Source of the DNA: Clusia tigrina
Lineage: Eukaryota > Arthropoda > Insecta > Diptera > Clusiidae
Direction of reading: 5' to 3'
NCBI GenBank assembly: GCA_920105625.2
Contig: OV050030.1
Span: 86,327,570-86,391,569, forward strand
DNA length: 64,000 bases
The notes beneath the pieces are model-generated. The model did no database searches and had not been told where the DNA came from. It saw only the letters and a list, made by a program, of their open reading frames with translations. The translations under genes and the position numbers were made by a program. This document shows positions 42,480 to 53,199 of the stretch, piece by piece. The stretch's first letter is position 1. Each line of letters starts with the position of its first letter.

Positions 42480-43965
42480 CTTCTCCTATAAGTTTGCGCG
42501 TTGATGCCGTTGATTCCAGCAGATTTAGAGCTAGTACGCTAGAGTGCGTACTGAGCCGTGCCAAGAATTTAGCGCTATATATTTAGGTATATTAAGTTTG
42601 GTTCATACTGTCATGTTTCTGACAAACCATGGTGCTTTAACATTCATCCGCAATAGTTTTGCTTGCCACACAGCTGTATTTCACAAATCCATATTGGTTT
42701 TATTATACTTTTATAAAGCAGAAGTTTATTATTCAGTGTTAGCTTTGAGTTGTAACCCATCAACCAGTATATTGAGCTAAATTTGATGCCCAGCTATTTG
42801 CGTTGTGTAAAGATATGTTTGTTTCCAATCATCATCAAAGTGTAACCCAAGATATTTGACATCTTCTGCTTGAGGCTATGGGCGACTATTTAGATTCACA
42901 GGCGGACAGGAATTCCTTTTCAAAGTGAAAGTAACCTGTACTGATTTAGTACTCATTCTCCATTTGTCAGACCAAATTTGAATTTTATCTGGGTGTTTTT
43001 GTAGTTGGTTTGCGGTAGTTAAATGATTAGTGTTTGAAGTCATTATAATGGTGTCATCAGCATATGCAATTTCAGTCTTATTTGATAGCGTAAAGCACAG
43101 GACAGAACAGGACAGCGAATTAGCTAGCCTGTGGAACACCCGTTGTAATTGTGAAAATGCTGGTAGTTTCTGATTTGAATTTCACTCTGCAATGGTGCTG
43201 CTCAAAATTTGATTTTATAATATCAAAATATGTTTGAGGCGTATGCCAGGTGCCAAACTTTATAGAACGTTTTTGTGATATCAAGGAATGCTGGTGTACA
43301 AAACTGACCCTTTTCGATAGCATTTCTTACATTGTTATATACTCTGTGTACTTGTTCAGTGGTAGCATATTGCTCTCGAAACTCGAATTTGTAATTAGAT
43401 ATGAGTTATTTCTTAAGCAGTATTGGCTTAAGCTTTTTTAACAACAGCTTATTTCAAAAACTTTGGCAATAATCGGCAGCAAACTTATCGGCCTATACCA
43501 TGCAACTTCTTCTTCCGGCTTCCCAGGTAGTGCAATTATAGTTATTTCAGCAACTTTCCATTGACCAGCAACCTCAATACTGCTTTGTACAAATAGGTGA
43601 TGCGGCAGCTCTCTTATCAGATCATATCATGCTGCTTTTTTATGTTCAGGTGATTGAGCAGAAAGTTCTTAGCTTCCCATATTTTGATAGGTAAGATCGG
43701 TAATTCCATTTGACCAGGAGCTTCCACAAACTCATGATTGTCGTCATAATTCTGTTGTGGATTTTTTGGCAATGGTGTAAAAACCTTACATATGTGGTGT
43801 AAAAAAATCAAAAATTTCTCTGCTTTGTCTGTGTAGGTTTTTGTCCAAGGACCACTCACAGTTTGTTGCTTTCTATAACGAATATTCCGTGACACCTGTT
43901 GCTGACAAATTTGACAAATAGTGCTGAATTTCATCATTTTCTATTGCCATGAGCTTATGTCTGTT
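42480..43965 (-). pseudogene. Jockey-like ORF2 (linker and RT), arm 1
   Basis: On the minus strand: linker frame 43937-43617 (TKTYTDKAEKFLIFLHHICK, EAPGQMELPILPIKIWEAKN), then RT pieces YRPISLLPIIAKVFE (about 43495-43450), IFTITTGVPQ (about 43165-43135), EIAYADDTIIMTSN with YADD (43085-43040), and a thumb stretch near 42760-42560. The frames break many times. The endonuclease and ORF1 are absent. The duplicate is at 60314-61799. Confidence 0.82.
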
Positions 43966-43995
43966 GGAGTCATGGGATTTGAAAATACACACCAC

Positions 43996-44145
43996 TGTCA
44001 CTTTTATATTACAGCCATCTGGCAGCACCTTTTTAGCATTTGTTAATTTTCTATACTATTTTTACAAACCTTCTTAAATAAACTTGATTTAGCATTGAAT
44101 TACAAAAATTAAATATATTGTTCTTTATTACAACCACAACACTAA
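43996..44145 (+). repeat. Possible short LTR of element K (arm 1)
   Basis: About 150 bp from TGTCACTTTTATATTACAGC to …CCACAACA, immediately before a PBS-like TTGGCGACGTGG (44145-44156) and K gag. The position and ends suit a 5' LTR of a short-LTR Ty3/gypsy element. The 3' LTR is lost because LTR-A truncates pol, so this cannot be confirmed by comparison. Confidence 0.45.
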
Positions 44146-44384
44146 TTGGCGACGTGGATCGGATTGTGTGCAGCAACTATAAAATAAATTTAACTACGGA
44201 AAACCAAAATTTTAATTTGATTTTCATTTTTTGCATTAGCGGCGAGCAGGCGGCGCAGAGCGCAACTTTTCCATTTATTTGATCAAAATTGCTTGGGGTG
44301 ACGAGCAGTAGGCGACAGGAAACATTTTAGAGCGAGCAGTCGCTATAACTTACCAAAGTGTAGATCCAAAGATCCTGGAACTTC

Positions 44385-45258
44385 TCGAGGTGCAAGCCAA
44401 TTGCTTGAAATGCTCAATGCGGAAAAGAAAGAGCAAGAAAGCGTAATGGAAAATTTGACAAAAAGGATGGCAGAGTTTTAGTACGATCTGCAACATAACC
44501 TCACATTCGAAGTATGGTACAATCGGCACGAGGATCTGTTCACTGTCGATGGCAAAGATTTGTATAATGCAGCGCGGGTATCTATATGTATGCTACATAC
44601 ATATTACCCAAGAATCCGCGAGATGTCAACTTTGAAAAGACAGTCAAAATTTTGCGAGAAAAGTTTGGATCACGAGAATCAATTTTCAGCTTTAGATATC
44701 GATGCTTGAAATTGAGTAAGGAATGCCAGGAAGGTATAGTAACATATGCATATGATAGTAAAGGAGTGCTATGATAGATCCAAACTTGCAGAAATGACAT
44801 CCGACCAGTTCAAGTGCTTAATTTTTGTGCTTGGACTCCCAAATAAGCAGGATACTGATATTCGGACAAAGTTGTTGGCTGAGTTGGAAGATACGACAGA
44901 TCAAAAACTTAGCGAGATAGTCAGCACTGCAGAATGAATTCCCAATTTAAAAACCGAGTTAGGACTAGTTAAGCAACCAAGCAAAATGGTGAATGCTATT
45001 AAAACTCAATTTGGTAATAATAAGAAAATTTTTAATTTGAGTGCAAAATCCGAGAGAAGTAAAATTCCAAAATCTCCCTGTTGGAATTATGGTGCAATGC
45101 TCTTTGCAGAACACTGCACCTTTCGAAACTATAAATGCACCCAATGTAATCGCACGGGCCATAAGGATGGGTATTGCAATACAGAAAGAGTCAAATCGTA
45201 CAAAAGAGCATTCGAAAAACAACAGCAACCGAAAAGCAATACAGTCCAGGTAAATTAA
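44385..45258 (+). pseudogene. Element K gag, arm 1
   Basis: Frames in order: EMLNAEKKEQESVMENLTKR (from about 44395), then FEVWYNRHEDLFTVDGKDLY, ILPKNPRDVNFEKTVKILRE and KFGSRESIFSFRYRCLKLSK, then DQFKCLIFVLGLPNKQDTDI, and finally a Cys/His region (CWNYGAMLFAEHC, then CTQCNRTGHKDGYC) at 45078-45178. This is the gag of a Ty3/gypsy element with a Trp-Tyr capsid motif and two knuckles, resembling the CsRn1-like group. TAG, TGA and frame breaks occur at 44480, 44700 and 44935. Arm 2 (59059-59890) lacks 38 bp here. Confidence 0.75.
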
Positions 45259-45760
45259 GTGAATTTCACAGCCCGGCGAATTCTACGTAGAGGTGACCAT
45301 AACAACTTTGTAAGCAGCAGCAGGATGGCTTTCAAACTACAAAATGGTACAGCTTCCGATGTCACAATCGTTGGGAAATCAACATGCCATAAGTTGGGCA
45401 AACCAGGACTGGAGGTGAAGAAGGGTCACGCTACCAGTACATCAAAGGTCAATATTCGGATAATTGCTCAATTTCCTTGCGAAATTTAGCTTCATGGGGG
45501 AAGTTAATTAAATTAACATTTTTATAGCATGTACTAATTACTGACGTGCTGGATATTTTTGACATGTGGGACAAACCGCTGGCAAGCCTTTATTGCCAAA
45601 TACAGAAAGCAGAGCAACCTGACTTCAGTGCAGCCATGTCAGAAATTAATCAGGAGTACTCAGCCAACCTCAAACAGTTCGATCCAAGTGTAGCAAAGCT
45701 ACAAATGTGTAGTTGGACACATATGAAGTAGTATGAAGTCTCTATTTCGATCGTAGCATA
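45259..45760 (+). pseudogene. Element K protease region and linker to RT (arm 1)
   Basis: The frame 45259-45489 (FKLQNGTASDVTIVGKSTCH) occupies the protease position and has TASDVTIV where DTGADVTIV-like motifs stand in this group, so the active site is degraded. A second frame, 45546-45731, contains FDMWDKPLASLYCQIQKAEQ. Divergence from arm 2 is visibly higher here than upstream. Confidence 0.55.
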
Positions 45761-46778
45761 CGCGATGTTATCGCTAATAGAGTATGAGCTCGAAAGACTT
45801 CAAAAGTAGGGAATTATAACACCAGTGGATTTCCGCGATTGGGCAGCACCTATTGTGGCAATCAGAAAACTAACAGGTATAGTGCGAATCTGGCTTAAAT
45901 ACATCATTAGAACGCATCAATATCCGTTTCGTACTGCAGAAGACATTTATGCACAAATAGCTATCAGTTTTTGTCTTACCTATATCAACTTATCAGATGC
46001 ATATCTGCAAACCGAAGTCACATCAGAGTCGGCGAAATTACTTACAATAAATACGCACAAGGATTTGTTTATTTTCAATCGTGTGGCACCCGGAGTAAAG
46101 AGCGCACCTGGGGCATTCCAGCAAATAAAGGACACTATGCTAGCAGCCATAGAGGATGCAGCAACTTACATAGATGATATAGTAATTGGAGGATCGAATT
46201 GGCAAAACCCCTTACAGAACGTGTTCAAGGTCTTGCAAAGACTCAGATATTTAAATTTTTGCATTAATTTAGAAAATCGCAAGTTTTTCGTTAAAGAGGT
46301 GAAGTAACCGGGCAACATTGTGACGCTGGAGGCACTACATCCTGATTCAGAAAAAATAGATGCAATATTGAAGATCGCACAGCCCACAAATGTTTCTGAA
46401 CTGAGAGCATTCTTGGATAGCATAAATTATTATGGTAAGTTTCTGTGCAACATGTGCAATTTAAGGGCACCTTTGGACAAATTGCTCCATAATAAAGTCA
46501 AATTTGAATGGACAGAAGACGGCAAGAGACCATTTGAAAATTTTAAAAGTATTTTAAATTCTGATCTACAGGCTATGCACTATAATCCGGGGCTTCCGAT
46601 CAAAGTAGCAGCAGATGCATTTGGTAAGGGCATATGTGCTTTCATTTACCATATATTACCAGACAGGACAAAGAGGTATGACTTTGGGTTGCAATACATT
46701 AATACAAATATTTTGGATGTGTGGACATTCTATCTAGATTAATTGGTAATAACGAAAATGAAGACATGATTATAGCGT
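45760..46778 (+). pseudogene. Element K RT and partial RNase H, arm 1 (empty P site)
   Basis: ELERLQK-type start (45790), FRDWAAPIVAIRKLTG, the uninterrupted P target site (45880-45886), HQYPFRTAEDIYAQIAISFC, APGVKSAPGAFQQIKDTMLA, TYIDDIVIGGSNWQ (YIDD), a TAA at 46305-46307, then the connection and RNase H start to 46742. LTR-A interrupts it at 46779. Arm 2 has the same TAA and the same LTR-A junction. Confidence 0.88.
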
Positions 46779-47718
46779 TGTAAGGAGAGGAAATAGGGGG
46801 CAATTTCCTCCCTCACAAAGTAACTGTATCGCCTATGTACGCTGTTCGCATACAAATAAATATTTATGTATATGGGCAGCTAAATGCCGTTTAGGCATAT
46901 GGCGCAAAACCAACATGCCACGTAGTTAGCACGAAAACCGGGTTCCTAAGCAAAATCATGCCACTTTGCTGATTTAGGTACACGCTTACCAACATCAGCC
47001 TTCATGATACGTGGTTAGAATGGAAACCGGTTTCTTGAGTAAAATCACTCTACTTTGCCGACTTAGGCACACGCTTACCAACATCAGCCAAAATTCCACG
47101 TGGATACAGCGAAAACCGGATTCTACCCTGAAATCACGCCACTTTGCCGGTTTAGGTACACACATGGAAGCTTGTGCTGGTATGCGTGCACATGGGAACA
47201 TATAAAAGTGGCAACAATGCTCAAGTCGGTCTCATTTCTGGCAAACAGCTCTGCTTGGATACACATCAGTGCTACGTTGAAGAGCTTTACCTAGATGAAA
47301 TCGCGGAGAACCACTTACAACGGAAACCTAAGTAGACTGGACAAATGCTCAGAGGTAAGTGCTCAGACATATCTTGACAAAAACGACTAAACAAATCAAT
47401 CATTCGCGCCGAACGAACCTGAGCGGGCCAACACCCTGCGCCGTACTTTTACTGACGAATTGATCGAACCAATCATTCGCGTCGTGCGCACCTGCGCGGA
47501 ACAACACCCCGCGCTGACTGTTATTACAGGACTCGCGACATCAAGCACGCCTTGATTCGGAAGAAAAGTACAATTTCATTCTTGTTATATTTTGTAATTA
47601 AGAGAAATATAAATAAAAAAAAAAAATTCAGAATATACTAGCAAATCGAAGTAACTAACCCTGGAAAGCCGCTGAGTATACCTCAGCCTTAGAATTGGAA
47701 AGACCGCGTGTCGTTACA
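46779..47718 (+). repeat. LTR-A, full length (940 bp)
   Basis: Starts TGTAAGGAGAGG and ends GTCGTTACA, with matching ends TGTAA/TTACA. It contains three roughly 89-bp tandem units (46918-47165), a TATA box (TATAAAAG, 47201-47208) and AATAAA-type signals near 47612. It is followed by a primer-binding site and gag start, so it is the 5' LTR of another gypsy-type element inserted in K. Confidence 0.85.
47201..47208 (+). promoter_or_regulatory. LTR-A TATA box
   Basis: TATAAAAG lies 36 bp downstream of the tandem array and is conserved in arm 2 (minus strand, 25062-25069). Confidence 0.6.
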
Positions 47719-47720
47719 AG

Positions 47721-47737
47721 TGGCGCCCGAGCAGGGA
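47721..47737 (+). promoter_or_regulatory. LTR-A element primer-binding site
   Basis: TGGCGCCCGAGCAGGGA begins two bases after the LTR end. It resembles the element G PBS (TGGCGCCCGAGCTGGGA), so the two elements may share a tRNA primer. Confidence 0.8.
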
Positions 47738-47778
47738 ACCGAGAGGGAATTTACAAGGTAAACTAAAAGGGTCACAAA

Positions 47779-48054
47779 ATGGTACGCACCACGTGGGTCC
47801 TCGATGCTGCTAGAACAGTCGAGGAGTTGCGTCGCCGAGTGGCGTTTTTTTCTTCCAAAGGTAGAATTAAAGGGGGTAATGCAGCAGAGATTACGAGAGT
47901 TAGAGGTCGAAGCTTAAGCTTCGCAGGATGGGAATATCCGATTATAGTTCTAGGAATATTAGCCTCTAGCCCATCTAGACCGATAGTGCGTGGCGAAGAG
48001 TCACATCCTGCCCGAGGTAACCCTGCTATTAATAACAGAATACTACGGATCTAG
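47779..48054 (+). pseudogene. Gag start of the LTR-A element, truncated
   Basis: The 91-codon frame begins MVRTTWVLDAARTVEELRRR, a SAP-like/DELR N-terminus as in some gypsy gags. After about 35 residues homology is lost, so the element is truncated soon after its start, at about 47900. Confidence 0.5.
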
Positions 48055-48600
48055 ACTGAGGAGTCAATAAACATCTCCCCGGACATAGGGTGTGGAGGAG
48101 CTAACCTCTATAAAAACCTCTGGGTTGGAGCAAGAGGTCATACGACCCATGTCGATGCTTAACCTGGCTGGGGACCGATGTTAAAAACTAGCCCAGTCTC
48201 TAACGGATTGCTCCAGATACTTCGCGTCCTCCGGTTCTATCTAGACTTACCCGCGCACACGGACCCCTGTGCGAGTGGACTTCTCTCGCCGATACTCGTG
48301 GGACCACATATGCCATTTTCATTTCAATTAAAAACTTCATAACGAAAGGAGGGCGGTGCTCCCAAAAAACTGAGAGGGACGATGCTTTCTCCCGCTAATA
48401 TAAGGGTGCTAGACAGATCGATAGCAGTAGGAGGCAGAGGGTTCTTAGGCGTCATGGCTGGTCCCAGGACGAGTGCTGGTAGCAGGGGACCGGAAACCTT
48501 GGGAAAACCGTCTCTCCTCTTGGTCAGACGGGTGCTGAAGGGAGAAATCCGGAGGAGGTGGTGAAAACCCAAATGCTGACTTAGGTCAGGGTGCGGAGGG
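48055..48600. other. No confident gene; probable 5' part of a LOA-like element
   Basis: GC content is higher than average and the stretch leads directly into LOA-type endonuclease sequence. Frames such as 48382-48564 are Arg/Gly/Ser-rich without a recognised domain. Confidence 0.4.
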
Positions 48601-48604
48601 CTGC

Positions 48605-49110
48605 CCCAAATAAACGTCCATCATTATAAACTCGCCTCCGCGAATTTGATGAACCGCTTGGGTTCCGGTGGCTTCGACATGGCCCTCAACCAAGAGCCGT
48701 GGATATGCGGCAACAAAATCTGCGTTCTAAAGTTGAGAGGTTTCAAGCTACTAACCGCTCAGAGCACAGGTAAGCCTCGTGGTTGTATATTAGCAAAGGA
48801 TATCATTAATATCTTCTTGCTCCCTCAGTTGAGCAATGGCGATACAGTGGAGGCAAGCATTCAGCTGCAAAATAGCAGATTCTGCCTGTATGCCCCATGA
48901 CAAGGACGCCCCACCGAAAGAGGTACGGGCTTTTGTTATGGAGGCAGCTGCAGCCAACAGGAACTTTGTTGTCTCCAGCGATATTAACGCCCACAATACA
49001 TTGTTGGAGTGGTACCGATGCAAATGCAAGAGGTGAGTCAATTTTACACTTTATTATAGAAAAAAAGTTTAGAGTCCTCAGAGCCGACTTTTATAACACA
49101 GAATAGAAAG
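48605..49110 (+). pseudogene. LOA-like endonuclease fragment
   Basis: INVHHYKLASANLMNRLGSG, GGFDMALNQEPWICGNKICV (QEPW with catalytic Glu), then across a frame break CMPHDKDAPPKEVRAFVMEA, and NFVVSSDINAHNTLLEW (the D-N-H block with Asp-Ala changed to Asp-Ile). It ends with RGESILHFIIEKKFRVLRAD. The middle and C-terminal parts of ORF2 are absent; copia sequence follows at about 49113. This is a different subfamily from the copies at 1-1632 and 15211-18930. Confidence 0.8.
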
Positions 49111-49112
49111 TA

Positions 49113-49637
49113 AGTTTTGGATATTACCCTGACCTTCGATCATTTCGCAAATAATGTATGTAAAAATGATTGTGTTGATTGCTGTGTATGTCGATGATTT
49201 ATTGATATTTTTTAACAACTCTGCTTGGAAAGATCAACCTAAATGAACATTGAAGAAGCATTTTCGCATGAAGGATCTAGGTTAAGCAACGAACGTTCTT
49301 GGAATTCGAATTAACTACAATTATGATAAAGGAATCATCAGTCTAGTCCAACAAAAGTATGCCGAACTGGTTTTGCGTAAATTTCTGATGTTTGATTGTG
49401 ATCCGGTGAAGACACCGAGTGATCTAAATCAAAAACTTACTGCAGAATTGTGTCCATCGACCGAAGATGAGCCTCAGAAAAAGCGGACGATCGCATATCA
49501 GGAGGCCATTGGTAGTATTATGTATTTAGCACAGTGCACGCTTCCAGATATTTCGTTTAGTATCACCAATTTAAGACAGTTTAGTAAAAACCATGGAATG
49601 GTGCATTGGAAAGGGGTGAAAAGAGTAAAGGAATAGC
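49113..49637 (+). pseudogene. Ty1/copia RT fragment
   Basis: LIAVYVDDLLIFFNNS contains the copia YVDD active site (49170-49215). Then FRMKDLG, a stop, ATNVLGIRINYNYDKGIISL, and RTIAYQEAIGSIMYLAQCTL and PDISFSITNLRQFSKN (49480-49590), the conserved copia RT/connection. The frame closes at 49635 where element M begins. It may be the 3' part of a family related to element C. Confidence 0.85.
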
Positions 49638-50183
49638 CTAATAAATGCGACCCTGCTTCTACACACCAACTGAGACTTGCCACACAAAAACTCTACAAAG
49701 AAGCGAGCATTGAAGCGAAACCGCAGTTGTACACGAAGAGCCGACGTAGCGACCGAGGCACAGTGAAGCGTGTTGTAAGTACATTTTAAACGGTTAATTT
49801 GTGTGCGTGTACAACTCAATCAGAGACAGAGCGCAACGGCGACGCAGACGACGTAACGATAGACAGCGGAACAGCGAGCTCGTCTGTTATACGTACGTTG
49901 AAACGGTGCTGGTTTAGCCACCCTAGTATACATACGCGAGTGAATTCGCTATACTCTAGCAAAAGGTGGTTGTTGTGAAATCGTACATTTCAAATGTCAC
50001 ATGAAAGGCTGAGTGAGAGCGAAGACAACTAAGGGAGAACGCAAAGTAAAGAAGTTGCAACGGAACGTAACGAAGTGAGCAAGAAATATACGGCGTAGTT
50101 ACAGTACGAAGTATATAAAAGCGAAGAAGTGTAGCAAAACAGAATGCACAAAATTGCAAGAATTGTATTATTTAAGGGTACAA
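49635..50183 (+). repeat. Element M 5' LTR and leader
   Basis: The first 49 bp recur at the element's right end. The LTR/leader boundary was not fixed because the other LTR is truncated and I saw no unambiguous primer site. Confidence 0.5.
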
Positions 50184-51308
50184 TGGCAAACGTGTTGAAA
50201 ATTACAGCTCTAAAAGTTGAGCAACTAAAGAAACATTTGCGTGAGCTAGATTTACCAGTTACAGGTTCTAAGTCCGAACTAATAGCGCTGTTGACTGAAG
50301 CGATAAAGAGCGATTAAGTCTTAGTGGAATGTGACAACGAGGCTTTGCAAGAGCAAGTGAACGAGTTGAGAAGCATGATGCAAAATGTCATGACTTCCAT
50401 GCAAAATATTTCGGTACAAATCGCGGGTAATATGCAGGCAGTGCAAGACCAAAATAGTACAAACAATAGTGCAGGCACAGAGGCAGTGGTCGGTACACCA
50501 CGAAACTCGAAGATGACAGTGGTACAAAATGCAAGTGTGAGGGAGATAGCTGAAACTATCCCTGAATATGATCCTACAAGCGAGACATCGTTGACAGTGG
50601 AGCAGTTCGTAAATCAATAACGCCATCGATGCATATACTCGTAAATGGGACGACAAATGTTTACTTTTGGCGGTATATGGCAAGCTGAGAGATGCAGCAC
50701 GAATGTGGTTAGATGGATTACCAACGTTCTTTTCAAATTGGCAAGAATTTGCAGATAGTTAAAAAAAAGAGTTCGGTTGTGACCTTGATGAAGCTGAAGT
50801 GCATAGCAAAATGGTCAGTGCGACGCGAAAAATGAATGAGAGAACTATTGATTATTGTTTTCGAGTGAGTGCGCTAGGACACAGTTTTGGATTAAGCGAA
50901 AAAGCTATAATAAAGTACATATGCGAAGGGTTAAAGTATCATGAATTGCAGACAGCGATTGCTGCGATACGGTTTGTATCTCTGAAAGACATGCGCGAAA
51001 CAATAAATGGATACTTAGAAAATATGCCCCCAACGCGAAATTTTACAGTGGAGCCGAGGCTCACGTCAAATGAAAACAATAAGAGCGCGACATATAAAAA
51101 AAGCAATTTTGAAAAGAAAGCAATTACTTGTTTTAATTGCCAGGAAAGTGGAAATTACGCGCGTGAATGCCCAAAACCTAAAAAGCGGAAGCGTTGTACG
51201 GATTGGAACAAGTTTCACGGAAATAGTGAACCCGAGAACTGTGATAAAAAGGCGAAAATCCAAAGAAAATGCAAGTTTCTTCGAAAAAGCCTTCACCCTG
51301 AATGGTAG
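50184..51308 (+). pseudogene. Element M gag
   Basis: Starts MANVLKITALKVEQLKKHLR, a SAP-like N-terminus (VTGSKSELIALLTEAIKSD), then a stop at 50316. Next come LQEQVNELRSMMQNVMTSMQ (coiled coil) and IPEYDPTSETSLTVEQFVNQ, then after breaks the capsid-like frame at 50799 (KMNERTIDYCFRVSALGHSF). The zinc knuckle reads CFNCQESGNYARECP, where the expected His is Asn. Gag is broken at 50316, 50620 and 50761. Confidence 0.82.
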
Positions 51309-51570
51309 GACATTTATTGCTTTTATTGCCACTGGTAGCGAGTGCTCTATGTTACGCAGATCCGTGGCCGAAGGTTTGCCAAATGATCGACGACACTGCA
51401 TAAAGCAAATTAAAGGTATATGCGGCGGAAAACGCAATGTGCTCGAGAAGATAAATGCAAGAGTCCGAATTGATGACGTGCCTGTTAGCTTAGAATTGTA
51501 CGTAATAGATGACAAGATATTAACAACGGATGTTCTTTTGGACACGATGTATTTGCAACCGAAGATGTAA
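51270..51570 (+). pseudogene. Element M protease, catalytic Asp replaced
   Basis: The frame has RTFIAFIATGSECSMLRRSV: the DTGS active-site triad reads ATGS, so the catalytic Asp is missing. The fold motifs are otherwise kept, including ILTTDVLLDTMYLQPKM near the end. An A/C change at one codon would explain it. Confidence 0.82.
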
Positions 51571-51596
51571 CGGCAGTTATTTAAAACGAAAGTATT

Positions 51597-52620
51597 GTGT
51601 TTACTTCCTCAAAGGTAGCCAGGTTGGAAACAAAGCAACGGAAAATTGTGGGCGACATAAACTGCGATATGAGTGGCGACGTTAAAAGTAATCTTTTAAA
51701 GCTGGTTTTCGCAGAGAGCTTGAGTGAGATTGGTCTCACGAATGCCATGAAGATGAAAATCGAGCTAACAACAAATGCACTGATCGTACAAAAGCCATAT
51801 GGAGTTCCGGAGCCGAAGAAGCATCTAATAGCAGAGATGATAGATGAACTTTTAGCGAATGAAATAATCGTAAAGTAAGAATCAGAGTACGCAAGCCCGA
51901 TGATATTGGTTAAAAAGAAAAATGGCAGCGAAAGGCTATGCGTTGATTATCGGCGTCTGAATCAACACATTGCTAAAGAAATGTATCCAACGCCGAATAT
52001 TGAAGAAATATTGAGCGACGCAATGAAATACAAATATTTCTCTATATTGGATTTAAACAGCGGGTATTACCAAATACCGAGAGAAGAAAGCAGCCGAAAA
52101 TTCACAGCGTTCATCACGACTGAGGGACGAGTTCCGAAGAATGCCATTTGGACTAAAAAACGCACCTGCTGTGTTCAAGCGATTAAAGCAGAGCATTAAA
52201 GACGAAACGAAGCCTGCAGATATGATACACTATATGGATGACATATTAGTGCGAACCAACACCATATCGGAAATGTTGGAGAAGCTTATACGAATTTTTT
52301 AAGCTTTATGAGGGTTAAATTTAACTTTAAATATGCGAAAATGCGAGTTTATGAAGCAGACGATAGAATTTCTCTGGCATGAGCTCAACCCGAAGGGTGT
52401 GAGCCCGGGAAGTGGCAAGACAGCGGCCGTAAACAACTTTGAAACTCCGAAATCTACCACGGAGGTAAGAAAATTTCTGGGGCTTAGCGGATATTTTCGC
52501 AGATTCGTTCCTGGATATTCAATCATCAGCGAACCACTACGCAAGCTTTTGCGTAAGGAACAGGCCTTCGAGTGTACTAACGAATAGGAGAAAGCCTTCT
52601 GTAAGATAAAGGCAGCGCTG
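51597..52620 (+). pseudogene. Element M reverse transcriptase
   Basis: IVQKPYGVPEPKKHLIAEMI and ELLANEIIVK, a stop at 51876, ILVKKKNGSERLCVDYRRLN, FSILDLNSGYYQIPREESSR (first Asp), a frame change near 52125, MIHYMDDILVR (YMDD, about 52220), and KFLGLSGYFRRFVPGYSIIS with ECTNE before a TAG at 52586. The catalytic residues are visible but lie in different frames. Confidence 0.88.
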
Positions 52621-53030
52621 ACATCGAAACTGATTATGACGTCGTATCGAGTTGAAGCAGAACATCAGATACACACAGACGCTAGATCAATAGGAATTGC
52701 TGGAGTGTTATTGCAAAACGACGATGGTGACTGGAAGCCTGTGGAGTATTATAGCAGGTCAACGAGCGAAAGCGAGAAAAAGTTTCATAGCTATGAGCTT
52801 GAAACATTGGCGGTAGTTAGCAGCTTGGAACGTTTTCGGTACTACGTGCATGGTAAACAGATTACTGTGGTAACCGACTGCAGTGCGATAACGACGGCGA
52901 TGCACAAACGTGAGCTGATACCACGAATAGCGATGGTGGTTGCGCATACAAGACTTTGAGGTGAAGGTAGAACATCGTCCTGGAAGCAGAATGGAGCATG
53001 TCGACTTCCTCAGTCGAATGCCGAACGAAA
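52621..53030 (+). pseudogene. Element M RNase H
   Basis: QIHTDARSIGIAGVLLQNDD (TDA with first Asp), KPVEYYSRSTSESEKKFHSY, ELETLAVVSSLERFRYYVHG (Glu) and ITVVTDCSAITTAMHKRELI (third Asp) are all present. A frame change at 52950 leads to KVEHRPGSRMEHVDFLSRMP, the end of the domain. Confidence 0.88.
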
Positions 53031-53199
53031 AGAGCATCGAACTGGATGAAGCATCTTTAAAAATCGCAAAAATTCATTTAGAGGAAGGAGATTGGCTGTA
53101 CAGCATGCAGTTGAAAGATGAGAAGTTATGTGAAATTGTAAAGAAGGTTATGCACGGAGATAAAGCTCGTGCGCCGAATATAAAGTTGATAATTTTCGA

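Noticed and set aside
47717..48060. LTR-A as the 3' LTR of element K
   Set aside because: A primer-binding site and gag start follow LTR-A, K has a different short LTR candidate at its 5' end, and K pol is cut within RNase H, so LTR-A belongs to another element.
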